A DNA stretch of 32,887 nt from contig CAZZNQ010000044.1 in assembly GCA_964655775.1 (NCBI GenBank), positions 1 to 32,887 of the forward strand. Direction: 5' to 3'. The DNA is from CAZZNQ01 sp964655775. Lineage in GTDB: Bacteria > Planctomycetota > Brocadiia > SM23-32. Under the pieces are notes generated by a model. That model did no database searches, had not been told where the DNA came from, and saw only the letters and a program-made list of their open reading frames with translations. Shown one piece after another: positions 15,313 to 22,684 of the stretch. The first letter of the stretch is position 1, and each line of letters begins with the position of its first letter. The position numbers and the translations under genes were made by a program.

Positions 15313-16386
15313 TCAGCGGCCGAACAACAGCGTTTCTCGCCCGCGGTGGACGGGCCGACCGGGCCATTTCCCCAGCACTTCGAGATAGCGCCGATCGCCC
15401 CAGTGGGCATGCGCCATCTCGAAGGTGCCAAAAGCCGCGCTCTCCTTGCCTGCCTCCAGGGGCTGCAGCATCTGGAACGGCCACTTCTCCATGTCCAGCA
15501 GGTATCCTGCCGCGTAGTCCAGCGCCTTCTTCAGGCACTTGCCGTTGAACTCGTAACCATAGAGGTCTTCGCCGCATGCTTTGGCGATCTCGGCCACGAA
15601 GGTCGTCGAGTGCAGCGCAAAGAGCGTGTAGTGCATGGACTTCGTCCGCATGGTCTCCCGCGGAAGCTCTCCCTCGTCGGTCATCTTCACGGGGATGATC
15701 TCGCGCCAGCGCCGGAACACCTCGATCAGCAGGGCCAGGTCGTGCAGGAACAGCGCCCCGCAGGCCAGGTAGAGCAGGCGGGCGTCCTCCCAGTTGTTGT
15801 ACATGGGTATGCCGTTGTAGAACATCAACTCCCGCTGTGGGTCCACCATCCGGCGGACCCACCGCCGCGTCGCCGCGTGCGCCCGGATGTCCCAGCCCCC
15901 GTAGTCGTCCAGGAGATACATGGCCAGGAACGACCTGTGGAGCGAGCCGAACATGACGATGTCGCCGCCGTAGCCTAATCCGTCCGTCCTGTGATCGTCC
16001 ACCCGCCCGGTCGGGAACATCTTCGAGTTCTGGTTGAGGCACCAGCAGTGGATCAGCTCCAGCGCCCTGTCCGCATACTTCTCCTCGTCGGTCAGCTTCC
16101 AGGCGACGGCAAGGTCGAAGCTCAGCCGCGAGAACTCCGAGGCGAGCCGGCTGCTCTCGTGGTTGGCTTCGGTGTTCTTCACGCCGTCCTGGCCCGGCAC
16201 ATAAGCGGCGTCCTGACGGAAGTACGGACTGCCGCCGTTCTGCTGAATGCTGGGCGCGGGGGCGTCCAGGGCCTCCTCCGCGGCCTTAAGAAGCTCTGCA
16301 TGGGCCGACGCGAACGGCTCGATGCCGTCGGCCACTTTCGCTCTGATATTCTCGAAACGTTCGTGGTTCAGGAACCTCACCGTCAT
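15313..16386 (-). CDS. Alginate-lyase-like (PL5-type fold) protein without signal peptide
   Basis: The 357-residue protein has the helical-toroid pattern of the alginate lyase family. It starts with TEANHESSRLASEFSRLSFD, then WCLNQNSKMFPTG, YNNWEDARLLYLACGALF and ETMRTKSMHYTLFALHSTTF. The last matches the segment that supplies catalytic Arg and Tyr in PL5 lyases. In PL5 an NNH motif supplies Asn and His; here it is NNW, so the His looks substituted. No signal peptide is seen (MTVRFLNHERFENI), unlike secreted alginate lyases, so it may act on imported oligomers. ATG 16386 has GAGGAAG upstream. It lies between the kinase-like and oxidoreductase genes. Confidence 0.7.
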   Translation of the reverse strand: MTVRFLNHERFENIRAKVADGIEPFASAHAELLKAAEEALDAPAPSIQQNGGSPYFRQDAAYVPGQDGVKNTEANHESSRLASEFSRLSFDLAVAWKLTDEEKYADRALELIHCWCLNQNSKMFPTGRVDDHRTDGLGYGGDIVMFGSLHRSFLAMYLLDDYGGWDIRAHAATRRWVRRMVDPQRELMFYNGIPMYNNWEDARLLYLACGALFLHDLALLIEVFRRWREIIPVKMTDEGELPRETMRTKSMHYTLFALHSTTFVAEIAKACGEDLYGYEFNGKCLKKALDYAAGYLLDMEKWPFQMLQPLEAGKESAAFGTFEMAHAHWGDRRYLEVLGKWPGRPVHRGRETLLFGR

Positions 16387-16432
16387 GCCGACTTCCTCGG
16401 TTGGGGGAACAGTGCGTCTAGGTGATAGTGGA

Positions 16433-18112
16433 TCAGCGCGTTCCGCGGAGCGGACGCACGAGGTCGAAGCTGCACAGCCGCGCCCGCGGCAGGCCCTCGG
16501 GGTCGATGACCAGGGCGCCGGATTGATCCAGTGAGAGTAGAACGTGGTCGCCCGTCAGATAGGGCGCTTCGAATCCGGCCCTCAGAAGCCGCCCGCGCAT
16601 GGATTCCAGGATCCGGCCCAGCATCGGCTCGGTGACGATGCCTTCGCTGCATGCGTCGAGTGCGTTGATCGGCCGGTAGTAATGGCGATCCTGCGCAGCG
16701 AGCAGCTCGTCCGGCCCGTTCCAGTAGCCCCAGAGCACCAGGTAGTCGTGGTCGCCGCTGAGCACCGGATGGCCGTCCGGCGTGAGGATCGTCTGGTGGC
16801 TGTCGTATCGGCTCGTGTCCGCCGGACCTCCCTCCACGGAAAGCCTGTGCCCGCTCATGTAGACGGCGCGCGGATATGTCGTCTCGACGCCGCGCTCCAG
16901 CAGGTGCAGGCTGATGGCGACCTCCTCGAACGGGCTGTTGTAGCCCATCGGCCCGGCCGAACCCTCCGCTCCGCTGTCCGGTGCCATGCCCACACGGGAA
17001 AGGCGCCAGACCAGATGCACGCTGTCCTTGGTCACGGTCTTGTAGGTTCGTCCGGATTCCGAGAGCGACTCCCGCGGCGTCTTGCGCCACTTCTCGGGCA
17101 GAAAGTAATCGAACAGGCCGGGATCGTCGCCGACCACCCAGAGCACGCCGCCGGAGGTCTCCACGCGCCCGTAGACGTAGTCGACACCCAGGATGCTGAC
17201 GATGCTCAGGCCGGGCTGTAGCTCGGCCTTGACCTCGAACCGGCGCGCCTGTTTGGCCAGATAACTGCGGCGCCGTAGCGCGCGCACCGCCTGCTCGCGC
17301 TGAGGTGTTCTCTCCAGGAGTTCAAAGTCGACGAGCGCGTAGAGCGCCCGCCCGTAGCGGTCGTCCGCCAGTTCGCTGTCCGCACGCGGTCGGACGATGA
17401 GGTGATGGGCCTTGCTGTCCACGACGCGGAAGCCGCGGCCCGCCAGCTCGGTGTTCGCGCGGTTCAGCAGTCGCCTCACCTGCGGCTGGTCCAGAAGGCC
17501 CTGCTGGTAAGCCGTGCTCGCATCGATGCCCTTGATCCATTCGTAGATGACGGCGTACTGCCGGTTCGGGTCGAGGGCGACCTCCCGGTGTCGCTCCAGA
17601 ACGGCGTCCATCACGTAGGTGCGCCGGCCCAGACGTTCGGCTTCGACGAACCGCCGGGGCACGTAGATGGCCAGGGGCTTGTGCGTGAGAAGGCGGCCGG
17701 GATAGCTGCAGCGGGCCTTTCTCAGCTCGAAGAGCAGACTGAACTCCTCGAATGGGCTGTTGAAGCGGGCACCGTCCAGGTCGGCGGCCCGGGTCTCGCC
17801 GGGGATGTCCTGCCCCATCCGGTTCCACTTCAGCACGATGTCCTTGGACGGGCCGCCAGCCGGTTTGGTCTGCACGCGGTAGAGCATGCTGGTGCCGGGC
17901 AGGCGGGCGCTGTGGTCCGTGAACCACTCGCGGTCGCCCCAGTGGTTCTGCGGCAGAAGCTGGCGCGCAAACGGCAGTCCCCACTCGGTCAGGTACAGAT
18001 CGCTACCGTCCGAGAGGCGCAGGTGCAGGTAGTCCACGCCGAAAACGGAGAGCTGCGTCGGGTCGGCGAGCAGGCGGTCGCCGGTCCAGGTCCTCTGGTC
18101 GAGATGCATCAT
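16433..18112 (-). CDS. Tandem-duplicated kinase-like protein of unknown function
   Basis: I do not recognise a named family. The 559 residues fall into two homologous halves, about 20-265 and 305-555. Matching landmarks: GVDY at 25 and 309; FNSPFEEFSLLFELRK (117) and YNSPFEEVAISLHLLER (391); QYAVIYEWIKG (185) and DYLVLWGYWNG (456); AHHLIV (235) and GDHVLL (521). The order resembles a protein-kinase-like fold of the LPS-kinase/Bud32 sort. In half A K95 (IVLKW) could be the ATP lysine, E122/E123 the helix-C acid, EW at 191 the hinge, D232-x-K234 the catalytic loop (with His237 where Asn is usual), and D262 (VDFELL) the metal-binding Asp. In half B K95 becomes V368 and D232 becomes Y518, so B looks inactive. 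The assignment is inference from motif order. It heads the unit with the alginate-lyase-like and oxidoreductase genes and starts ATGATG with no Shine-Dalgarno. Confidence 0.6.
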   Translation of the reverse strand: MMHLDQRTWTGDRLLADPTQLSVFGVDYLHLRLSDGSDLYLTEWGLPFARQLLPQNHWGDREWFTDHSARLPGTSMLYRVQTKPAGGPSKDIVLKWNRMGQDIPGETRAADLDGARFNSPFEEFSLLFELRKARCSYPGRLLTHKPLAIYVPRRFVEAERLGRRTYVMDAVLERHREVALDPNRQYAVIYEWIKGIDASTAYQQGLLDQPQVRRLLNRANTELAGRGFRVVDSKAHHLIVRPRADSELADDRYGRALYALVDFELLERTPQREQAVRALRRRSYLAKQARRFEVKAELQPGLSIVSILGVDYVYGRVETSGGVLWVVGDDPGLFDYFLPEKWRKTPRESLSESGRTYKTVTKDSVHLVWRLSRVGMAPDSGAEGSAGPMGYNSPFEEVAISLHLLERGVETTYPRAVYMSGHRLSVEGGPADTSRYDSHQTILTPDGHPVLSGDHDYLVLWGYWNGPDELLAAQDRHYYRPINALDACSEGIVTEPMLGRILESMRGRLLRAGFEAPYLTGDHVLLSLDQSGALVIDPEGLPRARLCSFDLVRPLRGTR

Positions 18113-18118
18113 TCCAGT

Positions 18119-18147
18119 ATTGTACGAACCGCCGCGCCCCGAGGCAA
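18119..18147 (-). promoter_or_regulatory. Near-consensus promoter giving a probable leaderless transcript
   Basis: On the - strand TTGCCT (18147-18142), exactly 17 bases, TACAAT (18124-18119), then six bases and the start ATG at 18112. A start site 6-7 nt past the -10 falls on the ATG itself, and the six bases hold no usable ribosome site. The promoter lies in the 160-bp region shared with the divergent amidohydrolase gene. Confidence 0.55.
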
Positions 18148-18272
18148 CGCGAGCGGTCGGCGGCTATTGCGCTTGTGGCCGCTGAAGGGTACTCTGGGCC
18201 GCGGCAAATGACCTCAGGCATCGCGGTACCCAACAAGTGCCGGGCGACCCGGCCAACGACTGGAGTGGAGGC

Positions 18273-19796
18273 ATGCCCTTGCTCGTCATCGACGTGAACA
18301 CATCATTCGGGAAGCGCGTGGACGCCGACCCCCGCTACCAGCCGGCCGCGCTCCTGGAGCAGATGGACCGCCACGGCGTTGCACTCGCATGCGCCTACTC
18401 GCAACGAGCCGTCGATTATGACCCGCGCGGAGGCAACACCGAGACAATCGAGCTTGCGGCCGCCGAACCGCGTATTGTGCCAGTCGGCGTGCTGGACCTG
18501 CGCGACATGCCTGGTTGGGAGCGGGAACTGCACCGTTGCCGGGACGCCGGCGTGCACCTGATGCGCCTCTTCCCGCGCGCCCACGGCTGGAACGTCGAGT
18601 CGGCCTCCTGCCGCAGAGCGTTCGCGGCGCTGGCCGGCTCGGACGCCTGCCTCGTGGTCGGCGGGCTACGCTGGCCCATGATCGCCCCCCTCGCCCGGCT
18701 CGCACAAGAGAGCGGTGTTCCTCTGATTCTGGCCGACGTCGGATACTCGACCATGGCGGAGGCCATCGCGGCGATGGATGGGCGCCCGAACGTCTACCTG
18801 GAGACGAACAACCTGGCCAGCGTCGGGGCGGTGAAGACGATGGCGGAGGCCGTCGGCCCTCACCGCCTGCTCTACGGCTCCGCCGCGCCCGCGCACCCGA
18901 TGCAGACGGCCCTCAATCAGGTGGTGGAGGCCGACCTGGCGGAGGAAGCGAAGGCGGCCATACTCGGCGGCAACGCAATGGAACTGCTGGGCCTGGATAT
19001 GACATCACCCGGCCTGCCGCCCGGTCCCGGCCCGGAGCCGCTGAGTTTCGGCGAGGATATCGTGGACGTCCACGCGCACCTGGGCTACTGGCGATACCCC
19101 ATCCCGGACGAGGACTACGACCCCGACGGCATGCTGCGTCGCATGGGGCGCTTCGGTATCTCGACGTCCATCGTATCGTCATATGAGAGCATGCGATACG
19201 ACGTTGCGACCGGCAACCGAAAGGTAGCCGACGCCATCGCCGGGCATCCAGAGATTCTCGGCTACGTGGAACTCGACCCCTATCACCTGGAGCTGTCGTG
19301 CGCGGAGATGGACCGCTACTACGAACTGCCCAACTTCGTCGGCTGCGAGCTGGAGCTGACGCACATCCCGTGCCCCACCGGCAGCGAGGAGGTGGCCGCG
19401 CTGATGGCCGAGATTGCCCGCCGCGGCAAGCCGGTTCTGCTCAAGACCGCCCGGGACAACGACGCCCTCGCCGAACGTGAACTCGCACTGCGGCACCCCG
19501 AGCTAACCATCATCCACGCCCACGGCGCCTCGCCGAACTGGGCGCGCGCTGTGCGCAACGTGCCCAACATCTGCATCGAGTTCTGCTGGAGCCGACCCTC
19601 GCACCACAGCCTGCGGGACTGCCTGGACATCCTGGGGGCCCAGAGAGTGCTGTTCGGCAGCGACCAGACGCTGCTGAGCGTCGGCGCCGCCGTCGGCCTT
19701 TACCTGGATGCGAGGATGAACGCGCGCGAACGCCGCCTCGTCCTGCGCGAGAACGCGCGCCGGATCTTTGGGCTGTCGGGAGGCCCTGAAGCGTGA
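18273..19796 (+). CDS. Tandem amidohydrolase-family protein, first domain degenerate
   Basis: The 507-residue protein is two amidohydrolase_2-type TIM-barrel domains in a row, about 1-241 and 260-502. Domain 2 keeps the metal motif D265-V-H267-A-H269, IIHAHG (H415, H417) and the FGSD motif with D464; the usual His at VLLxT is Lys391. Domain 1 has the same framework (LLVIDVNTSFG, HRLLYGSAAP, LGGNAMELLGL), but the DxHxH is DVNTS and FGSD is YGSA, so it should not bind metal. Members hydrolyse or decarboxylate small acids and lactones; one per chain is usual. ATG 18273 is preceded by TGGAG (18261-18265); GTG 18237 is an upstream alternative. It is divergent from the tandem kinase-like gene and is followed 31 bp later by a small membrane-protein gene. 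Confidence 0.8.
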   Translation: MPLLVIDVNTSFGKRVDADPRYQPAALLEQMDRHGVALACAYSQRAVDYDPRGGNTETIELAAAEPRIVPVGVLDLRDMPGWERELHRCRDAGVHLMRLFPRAHGWNVESASCRRAFAALAGSDACLVVGGLRWPMIAPLARLAQESGVPLILADVGYSTMAEAIAAMDGRPNVYLETNNLASVGAVKTMAEAVGPHRLLYGSAAPAHPMQTALNQVVEADLAEEAKAAILGGNAMELLGLDMTSPGLPPGPGPEPLSFGEDIVDVHAHLGYWRYPIPDEDYDPDGMLRRMGRFGISTSIVSSYESMRYDVATGNRKVADAIAGHPEILGYVELDPYHLELSCAEMDRYYELPNFVGCELELTHIPCPTGSEEVAALMAEIARRGKPVLLKTARDNDALAERELALRHPELTIIHAHGASPNWARAVRNVPNICIEFCWSRPSHHSLRDCLDILGAQRVLFGSDQTLLSVGAAVGLYLDARMNARERRLVLRENARRIFGLSGGPEA

Positions 19797-19827
19797 CGGC
19801 TTTTGACCTCAGAGAGAACGCCAGACC

Positions 19828-20265
19828 TTGAACGCTGACAAAAGCGCACGGACCGGACCCTCAGGGCGCGACGGCCCCACCGGGCACGCAAAGGCGCACA
19901 GCGAAAGGGAAGCATTGGAACGCTTGCTGCAGCGCGACCGGGCCCGCGCGCGGCGAACGGCGTGGGCGGCGGGCATATGCTGGTTCCTGGCCTTTATTGC
20001 CCTGCCGGGCTCCAGACTCATCGAGAAAGCCATGCGCGGCGCCGATGTCCCGGCGCCCGGCTACCTGAGACTACTGGCGCCGCTCCTGTTTCTGATTGCA
20101 GCGGCCTGCACCGCTATCTGGCTGGTTCGTTCGCGCTCAGCAGAACGTCGAAGGGCACGCGCACGCCTCCAGGACCTGGAAGAGTGTTCGGACTGCCCCG
20201 AGAGCGACGGCGACCGCGAGCCAGGGGAAGGCGGCGGCGGTCACGCTTCCAGCAGCGACATCTGA
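19828..20265 (+). CDS. Small membrane protein with two transmembrane segments
   Basis: The 145-residue product has a charged N-terminus with a helical SEREALERLLQRDRARARR segment, a first hydrophobic helix (TAWAAGICWFLAFIAL, about residues 44-60), a second (LRLLAPLLFLIAAACTAIWLV, about 80-100) and a basic, then acidic and Gly-rich tail. I do not know a family; the layout resembles small inner-membrane accessory proteins in PVC bacteria. The start is TTG 19828, since no ATG or GTG in frame precedes the first helix; no strong ribosome site is seen. It follows the amidohydrolase gene by 31 bp. Its last 25 bases overlap tail to tail with the opposite-strand gene. Confidence 0.5.
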   Translation: MNADKSARTGPSGRDGPTGHAKAHSEREALERLLQRDRARARRTAWAAGICWFLAFIALPGSRLIEKAMRGADVPAPGYLRLLAPLLFLIAAACTAIWLVRSRSAERRRARARLQDLEECSDCPESDGDREPGEGGGGHASSSDI

Positions 20266-21452
20266 TCCCAGGCGTCGGCCTGCTCGACCGACATCGCCTC
20301 GTGGACCACGATGCCGCCCGCTGGATGCGCGCGCAGCGTCTCGCCCCGCACCTTGAGGCAGTCGGGGAACTGCGGCGGGTGCATCCAGCCGCTGAAGTAG
20401 TACAGCTGGCACTTCCCCGCGCACTCCTCGGCGTAGATCTCGGCCGCCACGTCCACGGGCAGTTCGGCCCCGCGCACCGGCTCCCCGTAGCGGTTCCAGC
20501 TATCGTCCCACCGCCACATCGCCTGGTAGTCGCCAACCATCAGGCTGTCGGCGATGCCCTCGTCCACCCAGGTGCGCCAATCGTTGTAATAGCGGGCCGT
20601 CACGTGATCGCTGAAGTAGGGGTAGCGGAACGTTGTGTAGTCGCCCAGGTGCGAGCCGATGCACAGCTTGGCGCCCACCTTGTTCAGCTCCGCCTTCACC
20701 TCGCGGTAGAACTGCGTCATGAACTCGCCCTTCACGCGGTGCCATGCCTCGCGGTCGAACTCCTCCGTCTCGCGGATGTCCACACCGTGGAGGTCGAGGA
20801 ATCGGCGTGCAACCGGCTGCTCGAAGCCGTAGCGGTCCGGGTCGATCGGCCGCGGAACGTGCCCTGAGTGGTGCGAGGTGGCGAGGTAGAAACCGTCCGG
20901 GCCGTAGGCCAGCAGCTCGCGGATGTAGCCTATCTCGTCCTCACGCGCTTCGCGGAAGGCGTAGGACCGCAGGTAATCGTAGGTGTGCCGCCCGTCCTGG
21001 GTCGTCCACTGGAACTGCGGCCGATCGCGCAGGAACGCGTTGCCGTAACCGGGGTAGTAGTCGTCGAAGATGTCGAACCAGATGTGGCACTCGAGACCAA
21101 GCTCGTGGGCCAGCCGACAGGCGACCTCAGGCGGGTCGATCTTCTCCAGCGTCTCGCGCTGGTTACGGGCCAAAGCCAGGCGCCGCTGGCAGTCGCGCTC
21201 CCGCTGGGCCAGCACGGGCGATATCGGGTGGACGCCGTCGGCGCGCATGTAGTCCTCGCGGTCGAACTCCAGGTTATTGGCACGCGCGGTGCGGAACTGG
21301 TAGCAGCCCAGGTGCGTGACGCGCCAGTTCACGGCCGAGCAGCCGTGGTCCGCGCAGAGCGTCAGAAGCTCGCCGATGTCGTCTTCGGTCATCGCCCGCT
21401 CGCGGATCCACACCTCGTCGTTGTAGTCGATGTTCATGATGATCTTCTTCAT
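20241..21452 (-). CDS. Putative glycoside hydrolase-like TIM-barrel protein
   Basis: The 403-residue protein begins MKKIIMNIDYNDEVW and has features of GH-like TIM barrels found in uncharacterised PVC families: an LLTLCADHGCSAVNWRVTH start of the barrel, HIWFDIFDDYYPG in the middle, GYIRELLAYGPDGFYLATSHHSGH, and LNKVGAKLCIGSHLGDYTTF. Acidic residues at strand ends (FDIFDD, PDGFYL) could be catalytic, but I cannot name them. No signal peptide is visible. ATG 21452 is preceded by GGAGGAGG; an upstream ATG at 21485 is rejected because this ribosome site lies inside the added stretch. It is separated from the EamA gene by 238 bp containing the paired palindromes. Substrate unknown. Confidence 0.6.
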   Translation of the reverse strand: MKKIIMNIDYNDEVWIRERAMTEDDIGELLTLCADHGCSAVNWRVTHLGCYQFRTARANNLEFDREDYMRADGVHPISPVLAQRERDCQRRLALARNQRETLEKIDPPEVACRLAHELGLECHIWFDIFDDYYPGYGNAFLRDRPQFQWTTQDGRHTYDYLRSYAFREAREDEIGYIRELLAYGPDGFYLATSHHSGHVPRPIDPDRYGFEQPVARRFLDLHGVDIRETEEFDREAWHRVKGEFMTQFYREVKAELNKVGAKLCIGSHLGDYTTFRYPYFSDHVTARYYNDWRTWVDEGIADSLMVGDYQAMWRWDDSWNRYGEPVRGAELPVDVAAEIYAEECAGKCQLYYFSGWMHPPQFPDCLKVRGETLRAHPAGGIVVHEAMSVEQADAWDQMSLLEA

Positions 21453-21541
21453 CGCGCCTCCTCCCGTGTTGCCGTTTTGCTTCAACCGCTCCCCTCTAAG
21501 AGGGCGAACATTAGTCTTCGCCGGTTCTGCTTCATCGGCGC

Positions 21542-21603
21542 AGCGGGGCGAGACGCCCCGCTCTACCCATTACAGGGGGTAGCGCGGCCGTCTCGGCCGC
21601 GTT
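21542..21603. repeat. REP-like cluster of paired palindromes
   Basis: Hairpin 1 is AGCGGGGCG (21542-21550), loop AGA, CGCCCCGCT (21554-21562). Hairpin 2 is CGCGGCCG (21583-21590), loop TCT, CGGCCGCG (21594-21601). Both contain the core CGAGACG, in opposite orientation. CTACCC (21563-21568) pairs with GGGTAG (21577-21582) between them. This is the arrangement of a REP-pair (BIME-like) element. It lies between the EamA gene and the TIM-barrel gene, both on -, and might also stop or protect transcripts. Confidence 0.65.
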
Positions 21604-21690
21604 GCTGCAAGCCGAACGGTGGAGTACTTATGTAAGACCGCTTGGCCAGCTTAGCCCCCCGCCGGTGCGTCGTCAACGTAGTCCGGCCTC

Positions 21691-22587
21691 TCAGCTCAGT
21701 GCCAGCCAGATGGAGAAGATGATGAGCAGCGATGCCCCAAAGCGCAACACGTAGACCCACCTGCTCTGGACATCCAGAGCCGTGCTGGTCCTCAGGCCGG
21801 CCAGCGCGCTCAGCACCACGATGAAGACGCCGCGGCTGGACATCAGGATGTTGGGGACCACGATGCCGTCCGCCAGCCGGAAAGAGACCACGAACATCAG
21901 CGTCGCCCCGACCAGGAACGCAGCCGCGCCCGCCATCGCGGGTAGATCGCCGGCCCTCACGCGCACCGATATATTCCGGCGCCTGAGGTACGGGATCGCC
22001 AGCACCGAGCCCAAGGCCACGAGGGCGTTGTAGTAGACCATGAAGCTGTACGGGTCCACGTAGGCCAGCGACCGCTTGATGTAGACGTCCGTGCACGCGA
22101 ACACGACGCAGCAGCCCAGCATCAGCAGCATCGGCTTCAGCACGCCGCCGCTCGGCCGGCTGGCAGCCGGCGAGTAGCCCAGCGCGCCGATGGCCACGGC
22201 CACCAGGAACGCAGCCAGGTAGATGGAACCGGTATGTTCCTCCCCCAGCAGCAGATGCGCCATCAACCCGCTGAAGACCACCTTGGAACCCATCATCGGC
22301 ATCACGCTGGAAACGTCGCCGGTGGAGAGCGCCAGGTAAAGGAGAAAGTAGGCGACGACGCACGTGCCGCCCGCCACCAGCACGGACGGCCAACCGGCGG
22401 GGGCGGGGAACGCCGGCCGGACGAAGAGCCACACCAGCGGGGTGATGACCGCCTGGAACGCGTTCACGTAAAGCAGGAACAGGAACGGGTGGATGCCGCG
22501 CCGCTTGAGCACCAGCTTCGAGACTGCGGCGTAGATACTGTGGCTGAGGCCCGAACCGGTTCCGACGGCGAGGAGGGGCAGGTTCAT
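21691..22587 (-). CDS. EamA/DMT-superfamily permease
   Basis: The 298-residue protein is almost wholly hydrophobic with about ten predicted transmembrane helices, built as two similar halves as in the drug/metabolite transporter superfamily. Recognisable segments are YFLLYLALSTGDVSSVMPMMG (the usual EamA motif at the end of the first half) and ADGIVVPNILMSSRGVFIVVL (its second-half equivalent). It should export or import a small metabolite across the inner membrane; the substrate is unknown. It lies 97 bp downstream of the exported repeat-protein gene, and the palindrome cluster follows it. Confidence 0.8.
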   Translation of the reverse strand: MNLPLLAVGTGSGLSHSIYAAVSKLVLKRRGIHPFLFLLYVNAFQAVITPLVWLFVRPAFPAPAGWPSVLVAGGTCVVAYFLLYLALSTGDVSSVMPMMGSKVVFSGLMAHLLLGEEHTGSIYLAAFLVAVAIGALGYSPAASRPSGGVLKPMLLMLGCCVVFACTDVYIKRSLAYVDPYSFMVYYNALVALGSVLAIPYLRRRNISVRVRAGDLPAMAGAAAFLVGATLMFVVSFRLADGIVVPNILMSSRGVFIVVLSALAGLRTSTALDVQSRWVYVLRFGASLLIIFSIWLALS

Positions 22588-22684
22588 GGCTTAGGGACAG
22601 CTCCGTTCGGGCGAAGGGCAAGTGGCGAGCGCCCATCATACGCCCCCTGCCCCGCCCCGGCAAACGCGGCACGGTTCATGGATG

